Assembly: GCA_030560485.1 (NCBI GenBank)
Contig: JAKTTS010000076.1
Location: 1-42,153, forward strand
Origin: Ascoidea tarda (nom. inval.)
Taxonomy: Eukaryota > Ascomycota > Saccharomycetes > Ascoideales > Ascoideaceae
Reading direction: 5' to 3'
DNA length: 42,153 bases
The notes beneath the pieces are model-generated. The model made no database searches and was not told where the DNA came from. It saw only the letters and a program-made list of their open reading frames with translations. Shown one piece after another: positions 1 to 8,732 of the stretch (positions are counted from its first letter, which is position 1; each line of letters begins with the position of its first letter). The position numbers and the translations under genes were made by a program.

Positions 1-47
1 ATGAAAATGAAAATGAAAGTGAAAATGAAAATGAAAATGAAAATGGA
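1..47. repeat. ATGAAA-type hexanucleotide tract
   Basis: About seven copies of a six-base unit (AAAATG, one copy with G replacing A) open the window. The tract lies upstream of the Mei2-like exon, probably inside its intron, although a short Glu-Asn reading across it cannot be excluded as upstream coding sequence. Confidence 0.7.
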
Positions 48-171
48 ATTCTAACATTTGAAATGAATATGGATTAAAGATTTGAGAATTGATTTTTTGA
101 ATCATTGCAAGTTTGTTTATACCAATATTGAAATTGTAGTTAAATATTAAGGAAAAAAGAGAAATTATGAA

Positions 172-215
172 TATTAACAAGATAATTTTTTTTTTTTTTT
201 AAATTAAAACAATAG
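172..215 (+). other. Intron 3' end: branch point, poly-T tract and AG acceptor
   Basis: TATTAAC at 172-178 looks like a yeast branch point. It is followed by a T-rich run (186-200) and an AG at 214-215. Joining the exon at 216 restores the Asn-Val-Gly-Tyr motif of Mei2-type RRMs, the Asn codon being split across the intron. No convincing 5' splice site or upstream RRM half is visible before it, so the donor probably lies left of the window. Confidence 0.55.
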
Positions 216-549
216 TGTTGGATATGCGTTTATTTCATTTACAAAAGCTGAGCATATTATTACGTTTGCTAAAGCAAGAGCGGGAAGTAAATGGAACCGA
301 TTTAACTCAGAAAAGATATGTGATATTTCGTATGCTAATATTCAAGGTAAAGAGAAGTTGATTGAGAAATTTCGAAATTCAAGTGTTATGAATCAAGAAC
401 CTGGGTATAGACCGAAGCTTTATTATACGGAGGGAAGATTGAAGGGAGAAGAAGAGGAATTTCCAGGGCCAAATAATATTGACAAGCATATTCGATCGTT
501 GGCTAATATTGAGGAAAATCGGATGTATCATGGAACGAGCGAATTATGA
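216..549 (+). CDS. Mei2-like C-terminal RRM protein, 3' exon (partial)
   Basis: About 110 residues of the C-terminal half of a Mei2-type RNA recognition motif. Visible family blocks are VGYAFISF, KWNRFNSEK and YANIQGKEKLIEKFRNSS, followed by a short tail ending GTSEL. Mei2 in fission yeast binds RNA and drives the switch to meiosis; plant and fungal relatives share this C-terminal RRM. The exon begins right after a splice acceptor at 215, so the RRM N-terminal half and the rest of the protein lie upstream, mostly or wholly outside the window. The stop codon is 21 bp from the stop of CDC123 on the other strand, so the two transcripts probably overlap at their 3' ends. The family call is fairly firm; the meiotic role is inference. 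Confidence 0.7.
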
Positions 550-570
550 AACGTAAAAGAGTGTACTGTT

Positions 571-1698
571 TTAATATATATTATTTCTTTGGATTATTAA
601 ATTTGAATTTGAATCTGAATCTGAATCTGAATCTGAGTCTGAGTCGGAAGATTGATCATTTTCCATTAGAGATTGCCAATTTCTGATTAGATCAACCATC
701 GATTGAGTATCGGTTGAGGAGTCTAATACGTCTTTTGGTAGTTGACTTTCTGAGTATTTTTTTGAGGAGAAGGTGGAAGTGTTAAACTTTTCGACCAATC
801 TTAATTCAAAAGGAAAATCTTGTGTAGAAGATTGTGAAGAGGATGAAGATGGTGAAGAGGGGGATGAAGGTAAGGATAGTAATTCATTCCAAGTAAATAA
901 TAGCGAGTCAGTATGTGAAAAAAATGGGTTGATATCAATGATGTAAATTTTATTATTTGAAGTAGGTAGATATAAATCTAGAACGTAATTTTTGCTTGGA
1001 AAGACGTTTTTGACTGTTGAATCAAAAAAGAAAGATATTTTGGAAGTGATGGTGCAAGACATGGAATGTAAGAACAGATAGTAGTTTGGATCCTTTTGGG
1101 AGATGGCGATAATGTGGTTATCCTTTACAAAAACCCTGAACTCCAAGGATGGGTTGATGTTGAACCACTGTTTAAGCACAAGCTCGAACCCTTTGTCATG
1201 GGAGACATCTGAGTCGTCTTGAGCAGCTGGAGGGAGCATCTGGGTGAGGTCGAAGAGAATGTGGTCGGAGGACTTGAGTAGCAAGTAGACGTCAGAGGTG
1301 GTGTAGCACTTGATGGTGGCGTCAGGGAGGAGCCAATTGGCGTCTTTGGGGGCAGACCAGTTCAACTTGGGAAAGACAGGGGCATGGAGGGCCATAATAT
1401 TGGACAACTGTGCGTGGAAGGCGCTGAAGGGAGCGGTGACATCGGAAGCAGGAGCGTCAGCAATACAGAGCCAGGGACTGGAGTCGTCGCCAGAGTCGCC
1501 TTCAGAGTCCTGGGTGTGGGCAGAGTGGTACTGCTGGTGGTGGTAGTGGGTCTCGGGCAAGACGATGCCGTCGGCGAGAAGATAGGCCACGAAGGAGGGA
1601 GGCACTGGAAGCACCCAGGCCGGGATGGAGTGCGCCCTGAACAATGCGTGCCAGCAGCTGAAGGAGCAGTTGAGAACATCCTCTCGGGAGACAGCCAT
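571..1698 (-). CDS. CDC123: Cdc123, eIF2 assembly factor (ATP-grasp fold)
   Basis: A 375-residue D123-family protein. Cdc123 binds the eIF2 gamma subunit in the cytosol and promotes assembly of the eIF2 heterotrimer, so it is needed for translation initiation and cell-cycle entry. The N-terminus carries the family block NCSFSCWHALFRAHSIPAW, then PVPPSFVAYLLADGIVLP. In the middle are EFRVFVKDNHIIAISQKD and, later, YVLDLYLP and IYIIDINPFF, which are the ATP-grasp core with its conserved acidic and Asn residues. The tail is acidic with an (SD)n run, as in other fungal Cdc123 proteins. ATG at 1698 is chosen because it sits about 13 residues before the first conserved block; the frame stays open further upstream but without an ATG. 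The 5' third is clearly richer in GC than the rest. Confidence 0.93.
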   Translation of the reverse strand: MAVSREDVLNCSFSCWHALFRAHSIPAWVLPVPPSFVAYLLADGIVLPETHYHHQQYHSAHTQDSEGDSGDDSSPWLCIADAPASDVTAPFSAFHAQLSNIMALHAPVFPKLNWSAPKDANWLLPDATIKCYTTSDVYLLLKSSDHILFDLTQMLPPAAQDDSDVSHDKGFELVLKQWFNINPSLEFRVFVKDNHIIAISQKDPNYYLFLHSMSCTITSKISFFFDSTVKNVFPSKNYVLDLYLPTSNNKIYIIDINPFFSHTDSLLFTWNELLSLPSSPSSPSSSSSQSSTQDFPFELRLVEKFNTSTFSSKKYSESQLPKDVLDSSTDTQSMVDLIRNWQSLMENDQSSDSDSDSDSDSDSNSNLIIQRNNIY

Positions 1699-1702
1699 TG
1701 GT

Positions 1703-1861
1703 GCAGAAACAGCACAGGCAGCAGAAGCAGCAGCGGCAGCAGAAGAAAAACAACCAGCCGGGTCACCTGACCACACGGAGAGGCCAGCGGAACGGACTCT
1801 TGTTGTTGTTGGGCGGTGGTTGTGGTGCTTCTGCTGCTTCTGCTGCCTGTGCTGTTTCTGC
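1703..1861. repeat. 31-bp perfect inverted repeat before the CDC123 start codon
   Basis: The arms at 1703-1733 and 1831-1861 are exact reverse complements of each other. They consist of mixed CAG/CAGAA units on the left and CTG/TTCTG units on the right, with a loop of 97 bases. The left arm ends 4 bases upstream of the CDC123 ATG. In a CDC123 mRNA starting upstream of 1861 the stem would stand directly ahead of the start codon. Confidence 0.9.
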
Positions 1862-2621
1862 CTCTGCTTCCGGTACGTATTCTTCAGCGCTTAGTGCTGC
1901 CTTTCTTCTCCAGTCCCCTTCACTATTCGCTCGCTTCTCTCCAGTCCCTCGCTCAACAACAGCCACTGTGGCATTTCTGCTCGCTTTCCTCAAGCAGCCC
2001 TGATTAAACTTGTCAACAAACAATCCAAGCTTCCGCCAGTTTATTCTATCTTCATCCAATTACCAAATATTCCAAACTCAAAGCAAGTCCCTTTTTCACC
2101 AACAACAGATCCCAAAACAACACCAAAACAGCACAAAATCTAATCAAGTCAAATCAACAGCAGAAGCAGTCAAATTGCCATTTCAATACCTTGATACAGC
2201 AAAAAATACAACTTATTCACTTGTTTATTTCCCCTATACCTCAACTTCACACCCAGTAAATCTACTTCTCAACCATCCTATTCACACAGCACTCCAATCA
2301 CATTTCCCTAAATTAATACTGAAATTAAATCAACCATTATCCATTAATCTTAGCTGAACTCTATTTCTAATTCATTCACCACTCTCCTCTTCTTCTCACC
2401 ATCATATTCATTATCATACTCATTATCAAATTAGACTGATTTACTAACTCTCTTTTTTTTTTAGTTTTTTCTAATTTTTTTTCTGGGTTTTTTCATTCAA
2501 TTGAATTTCTAATCTAACATCACAATTACCAACGTCAACTCTAATTTTACTCTAATTTCGTTCTAATTTCCCTTTTTCCTCCCTCAATAATAACTAATAC
2601 CTTCTCTCTTTCTCACAAATT
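1862..2621. promoter_or_regulatory. Divergent CDC123 / PP2A intergenic region
   Basis: Holds the promoters of two genes that point away from each other. The left part is GC-rich; from about 2370 on it is pyrimidine-rich on the plus strand (long CTCTTC and T runs), typical of the leader of a well-expressed yeast gene. A 115-codon open frame at 2010-2357 begins at TTG and resembles nothing I know. No consensus TATA or factor site stands out. Confidence 0.6.
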
Positions 2622-3707
2622 ATGGAACCTATCGACATGGATGGCGATATCCTAATGCAAGACCAGAATGACCAACGTTTGGACCCAACTCTAGACGAAG
2701 ACGATCCTCAAGACGTATCCTCAAACAACGAGTATTCCTTCAACCAAACTTTTCATCACCCCTCCGGCTCCAGACCTGAACTATCTTTCTCCAACATCAA
2801 CCAACTCGACCAATGGATCTCCCAACTATCAAACTGCCAACCTCTCTCTCAAGACAACGTTGCTAAACTATGCAAAATGGCTGCTGATGTCCTTCAATTC
2901 GAGGACAACGTTCAACCAGTCCACGTCCCCGTAACCATTTGTGGTGACGTCCATGGCCAATTCCACGACTTGATGGAACTCTTCAAAATAGGTGGCCCAT
3001 GCCCTGACACAAACTATCTCTTCATGGGTGACTACGTCGATAGAGGTTACTACTCCGTCGAAACCGTCAGCTTCCTAGTTGCCATGAAAGTTAGATACCC
3101 CAACAGAATCACCATACTAAGAGGCAACCATGAATCAAGACAAATAACACAGGTCTACGGCTTCTATGACGAATGTTTGCGAAAATATGGCTCCGCTGAC
3201 GTCTGGAAACTCTTTACTGATCTCTTTGACTACTTTCCCATCACTGCTCTTGTGGATAACAGAATATTCTGTCTTCATGGCGGTCTCTCCCCAATGCTAG
3301 AAACAATCGACCAGGTCAAATCTCTACAAAGAGTTCAAGAAGTTCCCCACGAAGGCCCTATGTGCGACCTTTTGTGGTCCGATCCTGACGACAGAAGTGG
3401 TTGGGGCATAAGTCCAAGAGGTGCTGGTTTTACCTTTGGTCAAGACATCTCCGAACAGTTCAACCACACAAACAATCTCTCTCTCATTGCAAGAGCTCAC
3501 CAATTGGTCATGGAAGGTTACTCTTGGTCCCATTCAGAATCGGTAGTAACCATCTTCTCAGCTCCAAACTATTGTTATAGATGTGGTAACCAAGCTGCCA
3601 TTATGGAAGTCGACGAACAGCATAATAGACAATTCCTACAATATGATCCATCCGTAAGACCTGGTGAACCAACTGTTACAAGAAAGACCCCAGATTACTT
3701 TTTGTAA
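2622..3707 (+). CDS. PPH21: Serine/threonine protein phosphatase PP2A, catalytic subunit
   Basis: A 361-residue PPP-family phosphatase, the catalytic C subunit of PP2A, which pairs with the scaffold (Tpd3) and the B subunits (Cdc55, Rts1) in yeast. Metal-site motifs are GDVHGQ (108-113), GDYVDRG (136-142) and RGNHE (167-171), with later [11 protein letters not shown]. The C-terminus TPDYFL is the PP2A tail whose final Leu is carboxymethylated. An acidic N-terminal extension of about 50 residues precedes the conserved domain, as in S. cerevisiae Pph21/Pph22. Only one copy is in the window, so PPH21 and PPH22 cannot be told apart. Leu codons here are TTG, CTA, CTT and CTC, with no CTG that I could find. 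Confidence 0.95.
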   Translation: MEPIDMDGDILMQDQNDQRLDPTLDEDDPQDVSSNNEYSFNQTFHHPSGSRPELSFSNINQLDQWISQLSNCQPLSQDNVAKLCKMAADVLQFEDNVQPVHVPVTICGDVHGQFHDLMELFKIGGPCPDTNYLFMGDYVDRGYYSVETVSFLVAMKVRYPNRITILRGNHESRQITQVYGFYDECLRKYGSADVWKLFTDLFDYFPITALVDNRIFCLHGGLSPMLETIDQVKSLQRVQEVPHEGPMCDLLWSDPDDRSGWGISPRGAGFTFGQDISEQFNHTNNLSLIARAHQLVMEGYSWSHSESVVTIFSAPNYCYRCGNQAAIMEVDEQHNRQFLQYDPSVRPGEPTVTRKTPDYFL

Positions 3708-4234
3708 TCTTTTTCTCTTCCTCTTCTTCTATTTCTATATATATATATTGAATTCTTTCTCTCTAATATATATTTCATTATAATTCAATCAATTGAAGGA
3801 GAAAAAAAAACATATAATTACACTCAATTCATAATACTTCAATTGTTCTCTTTTTTATACAATCTTTACTTTTAGTTTTGCCTTTTTCAAAATACTTTAT
3901 TTCTTTTCAAATCAAATAATCAAATAATCAAAATCAAATCCCATAACTAGTATCAATTATACTTTCTACATTACATACTTAAAATCTAATTAAAAAAAAA
4001 AATCAATACTTCATTTTATTATTATATAAATATCACCTTATTCAATTTTTTTTAAATAAAAAAATGGAAATTATTGCCAATTCAAACTTCAATTAATCAT
4101 TTCCCTATACCCTATATCCATTTAAGATATATTTTATATTTTTTACTTTTATTTTATTTTATTTTATTTTATTTTGTTTTATTTTGTTTTATTTTGTTTT
4201 ATTTTGTTTTATTTTTTAATCTGTAACTCGCAAC
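3708..4234. other. AT-rich intergenic spacer with pentanucleotide repeat
   Basis: This is the convergent 3' region of the PP2A and OHCU decarboxylase genes. It is nearly pure AT with T runs, and has a (TTTTA)n that passes into (TTTTATTTTG)n at 4147-4216. I see no gene in it. Confidence 0.8.
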
Positions 4235-4900
4235 TTATAGCTTTGCACCTAACTTTTTGGCTCTATCCAAAGCAATATCACACATTGCCTGGTTTTAAAT
4301 GAAAATTAGTACTTGGTTCAATAGGTTTCATTGTTTCATATTTTTTTTTTTACGGTTTCAAATGATATTTGTACTTACATTAATTGAGTCAACTTTCTCA
4401 AATTCAATATTGTTTCTACGAATTCTCTCAACCATATTTGCCATTATAACCTCTCTAGATCTTCCATTAACAAACACAACATATCTCAAACCAGGAAATT
4501 TCGACTCGTACAAATTATTCAAGTCACTTAGTTTTTCTGTTTCCTCCTTTGAAGCTTGTAATAAACTTTGCTGTTCTTTTTGAGAATGAATGGATAAATC
4601 TCCAATCTTTGATTTATTAGCGCCTAATCTTGGATGAGCAGATATAATTTTAGATATATTTTCATCATGTTGAGAAGAACTCTTTTCTAGTTTTAAATAC
4701 CCTAATAATTCCTTTCTCGAAACCTCAATAAACTGTTTATACGATGAGTAAAATCTTGCGTTTTCGCTATCAAGAATGCTGGTTAGTAAAATTTGCTGAA
4801 GAACTTCACAGGGCTCAAATAAATGGTTTAGCAATTCAATTTTTGAATTGTTTGAGAGCCCATTGATGGAAGAAATTGGAGGCAAATTATATGCTGACAT
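4235..4900 (-). CDS. OHCU decarboxylase (uric acid to allantoin pathway), two exons, PTS1 end
   Basis: The coding sequence is complement(4235..4288, 4379..4900), 191 residues. The enzyme removes CO2 from 2-oxo-4-hydroxy-4-carboxy-5-ureidoimidazoline to give (S)-allantoin, the last step of urate oxidation. Family marks are HPRLG (89-93) with its catalytic His, the SQKEQQSL helix, and YESKFPGLRYVVFVNGRSR (131-149). ATG 4900 fits; the open frame upstream has only a TTG. The first exon ends at a phase-0 GTAAGT donor. Splicing to the acceptor at 4289 adds AMCDIALDRAKKLGAKL, which completes the usual C-terminal helix and ends in AKL, a peroxisomal type 1 signal. Without splicing the protein would end VSTNII and lose both. 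Peroxisomal location is inferred from the tripeptide. Confidence 0.88.
4289..4378 (-). other. 90-bp spliceosomal intron near the 3' end of the OHCU decarboxylase gene
   Basis: The donor is GTAAGT (plus-strand 4373-4378), the branch point TACTAAT (plus-strand 4305-4311), and the acceptor CAG ends at 4289. The intron is phase 0 and contains an in-frame TGA, so retention ends the protein after six extra codons. The exon it releases matches the family C-terminus, which is the main reason to believe it. Confidence 0.88.
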
Positions 4901-6027
4901 TGGAAAAAAAGTCAAGTGTAAAAGCAAAGCAAATCAAATTAAATCAAGCTAAACTAAACTAGACTAATAAAATTTTTTGTTTTAAGAAAAAAGCTCAACC
5001 AACACAAGTCCTCAAAATTGATTTCAAGCAATCTCAAAAATAATCTGAAGCAATCGCAAAACTGATTTCAGAATTGATCCCAGGTATAGATGCAACAGAA
5101 AAAACAGTTAAGAGGATATCTGGGAAATATATTTGGTTCCAATTTGTAACTGAGATGAATGCTGAAGAGGCATCTTGAGTGATCAGTAGTGGGTTTGGTT
5201 ACGGTTCCCCGAAAGCAGCAGATAAGAGAAAAGTTGTCGATAAGAGGAAGGAAACAGAGAACCAATAAGGCATTGTGGGTCCAACATCAAGAGTGAGAGT
5301 GCGACAGTCTCAGACACTATCTGCTGCTGATGCTGAGGTGTTTTGTTAGGCTTGTTTAATTTGTTGGATGGTTTATCCTCTACTGGTTCCTCATTGGATA
5401 TAGCACTAAGTTGCGAATTAAACCGAAATAGGGCTGCTTCTCAAACACTTTTGAGAGAGTGGGAGTTTTAGTTATAAATAAAATATATTGAGTTTTATAT
5501 AGTACATAAAGGAATAAAGCTCTTAAGGAATTCTAATATTAACAATCAAATAGTCTAGTAGATTAATAAAAACAATGCCAACTACTTACCAGCTAATACG
5601 AAAGAGAACTGAAGAAGAAATGCTAATAGCTCAACAAAGCAACAAAAATAGTGATGATAAAATAAGTCTAATGATAATAGTATAGATTTTAATAAAAGAG
5701 GTAAAACAAAGCAAGGGACATAATTATGACCTAAACCTTGATAAAACTTGGTAAATATTAATAAAATATAACTCAAAATAATATAAAGTAAATCTTTAAC
5801 TTTCCAAAAAAAAAAGGTAAAAAAAATTAAAAAAAGAGCAAAAAAAATAAAAATCTAGGGATTAAAAAAAATGAGTTTTGAGATAGAAAAAAAATTTAAT
5901 TTTTAATTACACAGGAAAAGAATTTTAAATGCTTTAGATGCTATGATAAATATTCAATAATTAACAGTTTATTTTTTATTTTATTTGATTTTATTTGATT
6001 TGATTAACCAATCTATTGTTTGATAAA
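4901..6027. other. Intergenic region, no gene recognised
   Basis: 1.1 kb between the decarboxylase start and the 3' end of the zinc-finger gene. 5070-5460 has higher GC than its surroundings; 5460-6027 is AT-rich with A runs. The short frames present either lack an ATG or are only about 35 codons (one begins with ATG at 5575), and none resembles a known protein. The decarboxylase promoter must lie at its left end. Confidence 0.6.
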
Positions 6028-6978
6028 TTAGTTAAGAATGTAACCAATTGAACTCTTTTTTAGAATCACTGAATCATAAAGTTCTTCATGTTTCCTTCCA
6101 GAATAGTGACGTTTTAATAAATCTTTTCTTTTAAAGGATCTGTTGCAACAAGTGCACCAAAACAATGGAGAATTATGGAAATTTTTGATATGTTTATCCA
6201 AGCCCTGTTTATCCTTAAAACCAAAGTATTTGTAGGGACAATCATCATAGGTACATAAATATCTAAAGACGTTTTTATGTTCATAATCGTTATGAATGGC
6301 CAATTCTAAAAAAGTTTTGGTTTTCTTATCGCAATAAGCACAAACACACCCACCCTTTTTGGGCTTTGTAATTTTATCAGAGATCATGTTTCTATCATTA
6401 TTCAAGGCTTCGTAAATAGAGTAACCAACAACTTGTGGTTCGTGATGAGGCTTCGAATAACCATTACTCGCAAGAGTTGGAGGAGGAGAATTTAAAGGCA
6501 TAGTCAAAGATGGTAGGTTTTGAACTGATTGAGAGCGTTGGTGGTAATTAAACTGAGTTGGGTTGTGTAAACTTGGTAATTGTAGTTGCGATGGATTGGC
6601 CAATTTTTGAAGTTGTAAATTTGTATGGTTGGACAACTGTTGCATTTGCAAATGAGGTTGTTGGTTTTGGTGATATTGAAGTTGCACTGGCTGTGGTTGT
6701 TGGAACTGGTGTTGGTGTTGTTGTTATTTCTGTTGTGATTGTGACGAAGAAAAGGACTGGGACTGGGAGTGTGTGTGAACATTGTGAGAGTGATGGTGGA
6801 AAAACTGTGGTTGAACCTGTTGGTTTTGATGTTGGTATTGAAATTGAGCTGTTGAATTGTTGATTGTCTGGAGGTTTTGGAAACTTTGTGACATTGATCT
6901 AGGAATTGGGGATCCCAATTTCATTTGAGATCCTGAGGGCTCATAGGAATAAGGATAGTGGTTTGTGTTGAAAGACAT
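6028..6978 (-). CDS. Three-finger C2H2 protein with Q-rich N-terminus, interrupted by one in-frame TAA
   Basis: One reading frame of 317 codons from ATG 6978 to the stop at 6028, broken only by TAA at 6724-6726 (codon 85). The first part is Ser/Gln/His-rich (84 residues). The second is Gln-rich and then carries three C2H2 fingers: CAYCDKK with HNDYEH, CTYDDCPYKYFGF with HIKNFH, and CTCCNRSFKRKDLLKRH ending in GRKH. The TAA lies in a run of CAA codons, where CAA would fit and differs by one base. The base after it is C and the next codon CAA, a context known to weaken termination in yeast. If translation restarts, the first later in-frame ATG is 6645 (205 residues, all fingers kept). Probably a DNA-binding regulator; I do not recognise the orthologue. 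Confidence 0.65.
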
Positions 6979-7012
6979 TATGAAGAAGTGGGAACAGGGA
7001 AAAAAATTAGGG

Positions 7013-7051
7013 AATTAACAATTAGCGATTAACAATTAGCGATTAACAATT
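7013..7051. repeat. 14-bp direct repeat upstream of the zinc-finger gene
   Basis: The unit ATTAGCGATTAACA occurs twice in tandem (7021-7034, 7035-7048) with partial copies on both sides. It lies 40-70 bp upstream of the ATG at 6978 and so falls in the leader or core promoter. Confidence 0.85.
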
Positions 7052-7352
7052 GGAAAACAGATGTAGTGGTATAATAGTACAGTGGTGCTGGTATGGTTTG
7101 AAGATCAGATGAATATTCAACTGCTGAGAGACTAGTGGACAGAAGAATAGTGATAAGTAAATAGGAAAAAAAGTAGACTTATATATTGTTTTCTACAAGA
7201 AAAAGAATAACACAGTTGATATTTGCAACATGAAAATTGCATAACGCAAAATTCTTATTGTAATAGCCATTATAACTGTTTTAAAACAATGTATTTAAGG
7301 TTGGTTTACAGCAACAAAACAAAGTTAGGCTTTTAGGTTAACTTCAAAAACT

Positions 7353-7529
7353 CTAAATTTTAATCGGCACGAACCTTATTTCTGAATTGCCTATAATCTC
7401 ACCAATTTTGTCCTCACCATGTGTACAAATCAACAAGTTACCATTTACTTCAGTTTGAAATGAAGTTATGTTGTAATCAGCTTCTTTGGTTTTAGTATTT
7501 TTGCTCCTACATAGATTGTTGTGCCTCAT
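7353..7529 (-). CDS. Possible small hypothetical protein (58 residues)
   Basis: An ATG-started frame beginning MRHNNLCRSKNTK and ending IRFVPIKI, in one of the GC-richer islands of the gene-poor tract. Codon choice and composition look more protein-like than the surrounding AT-rich DNA, with the stretch SFQTEVNGNLLIC followed by KIGEII. I do not recognise the family, and a chance frame or the last exon of a decayed gene is as likely as a real gene. No clear splice signals upstream. Confidence 0.2.
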   Translation of the reverse strand: MRHNNLCRSKNTKTKEADYNITSFQTEVNGNLLICTHGEDKIGEIIGNSEIRFVPIKI

Positions 7530-7944
7530 ATTCGTTACTAGGCTGTCCCTTTATCTGGACACAACGGGTAAAACGTATTGTATAAAACATAGACTGGATT
7601 GCCCTAACAAACCCTTCTTATGCTCACAAAATCTTTGGAAACCATAACTTTGCATCCTCTGAAAGTACAGGTTTCGTTGTCTGACTGCTGGGCCTCTGCG
7701 TTCCAGGAGAAACAGTTTTATTTTAACCTGTTTAAGATGCCTTATCCAGAGAGTCCTGTATGGTGTCTGAAATGGGTTCTGCGAAAGACGTTGAAACAGC
7801 CTGTGGTGCTCTTGTTGTCTCCACTAGTTGTTTGGAGATCTTACAGATCAACCACAACGCACTGAAATCCTACCTTCTAGAGACCTCTACACATTTCTGG
7901 AGCTAGCAGCTCCATCGCCAGTTAGAAGATGAGAAAATGGCTAA

Positions 7945-8226
7945 ATGGAAGCTATATATAGAATGACCAACGCTATCCAAAGCTATCCAACCCTCTTCCA
8001 CAATGATATAATCGGCTGGGACTCCTCCCACGATATTTTCTATGCCTCGCTAGTCCGTTACAACTTAACAATCATTAACCACTGTTCCAATCTCCCCAAA
8101 GGCCCACACTACATTGGCATCAAAGGAAATGTTTCAATGCATTCCCTCAAAACGGTTGCCATGTTCAACTCATTTTGTTTTAGCACAGCACTCAATAAAA
8201 GTAATAGATTGAATATTTTAGGCTGA
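7945..8226 (+). CDS. Possible hypothetical protein (93 residues)
   Basis: An ATG-started frame reading MEAIYRMTNAIQSYPTLF and then DIIGWDSSHDIFYASLVRY. A TAA lies directly before the ATG. Third codon positions are mostly C or T, as in real genes here. No family recognised; the opposite strand is also partly open, so this may be a relic of something longer. A TATATA just inside the start, read on the minus strand, could equally serve a minus-strand transcript. Confidence 0.2.
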   Translation: MEAIYRMTNAIQSYPTLFHNDIIGWDSSHDIFYASLVRYNLTIINHCSNLPKGPHYIGIKGNVSMHSLKTVAMFNSFCFSTALNKSNRLNILG

Positions 8227-8403
8227 GATTGATAATTCCTTATCCAACCCAGTTAAAAAGGGCATGAGCCTAAAGGAAATCTGTTATCAAAGCAAACTAA
8301 ATTATTAAAGTACACTAATTATTTCAACAGAACAAAAATGGTAATTCAATCCACTCCCAATCCTTAGTCAATAATCTATAATCTACAATCTATAATCAAT
8401 AAC

Positions 8404-8460
8404 CAACAATCGATAATCGATAATCGATAATTGATAATCGATAATCAACAATCAACAATC
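8404..8460. repeat. ATCGATA-type 7-bp tandem repeat
   Basis: Several tandem copies of a seven-base unit (CGATAAT and variants ending in CAACAAT), next to further AT-rich repeats. Confidence 0.85.
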
Positions 8461-8664
8461 AGTTTATTTCTTAAAAAACCTAGCTTTGATTTCAACTTGG
8501 TGTTAACAAAAAACTTATGCATCAATCATGAGTCACAAAGTTGCAAATATTTATTAGAAAATTTTATTAACTTTCAATTTTAGAATTTGTTAGCTGGCAA
8601 AACCCATAAACCATTAATAAAATAAATTCTATGGTATAAAAAAACAGCCGTTTGATAACTAATT

Positions 8665-8732
8665 AAAAAACAAAAAACAAAAAACAAAAAACAAAAAACA
8701 AAAAACAAAAATACAAAATACAAAATACAAAA
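8665..8732. repeat. (CAAAAAA)n and (ATACAAA)n tract
   Basis: About seven CAAAAAA units followed by three ATACAAA units. On the opposite strand it reads as a false Phe/Cys/Val-rich open frame, which I do not count as a gene. Confidence 0.9.

Noticed and set aside
1310-2059. Several long frames on both strands over the CDC123 5' part and the CAG/CTG-type repeats
   Set aside because: They are by-products of GC-rich repeat sequence opposite or beside a well-conserved gene.
2010-2357. 115-codon open frame upstream of the PP2A gene
   Set aside because: It starts at TTG, has no known similarity, and lies in the promoter and leader of the PP2A gene.
5355-5555. Possible solo LTR: begins TGTTGG, contains a TATAAATA-like word, ends near TTAACA
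   Set aside because: No matching inverted ends beyond two or three bases, no target-site duplication, no second copy in the window and no internal element; AT-rich DNA gives such words by chance.
5575-5776. Short ATG frame on plus (about 35 codons) and a hydrophobic minus frame with a GTAAGT near its end
   Set aside because: The minus frame starts at TTG and is AT-driven; no exon with known similarity could be joined through the donor, and the plus frame is too short to judge.
6687-6724. Intron removing the in-frame TAA of the zinc-finger gene
   Set aside because: No GTATGT- or GTAAGT-like donor and no branch-point word were found in the surrounding Gln-rich sequence.
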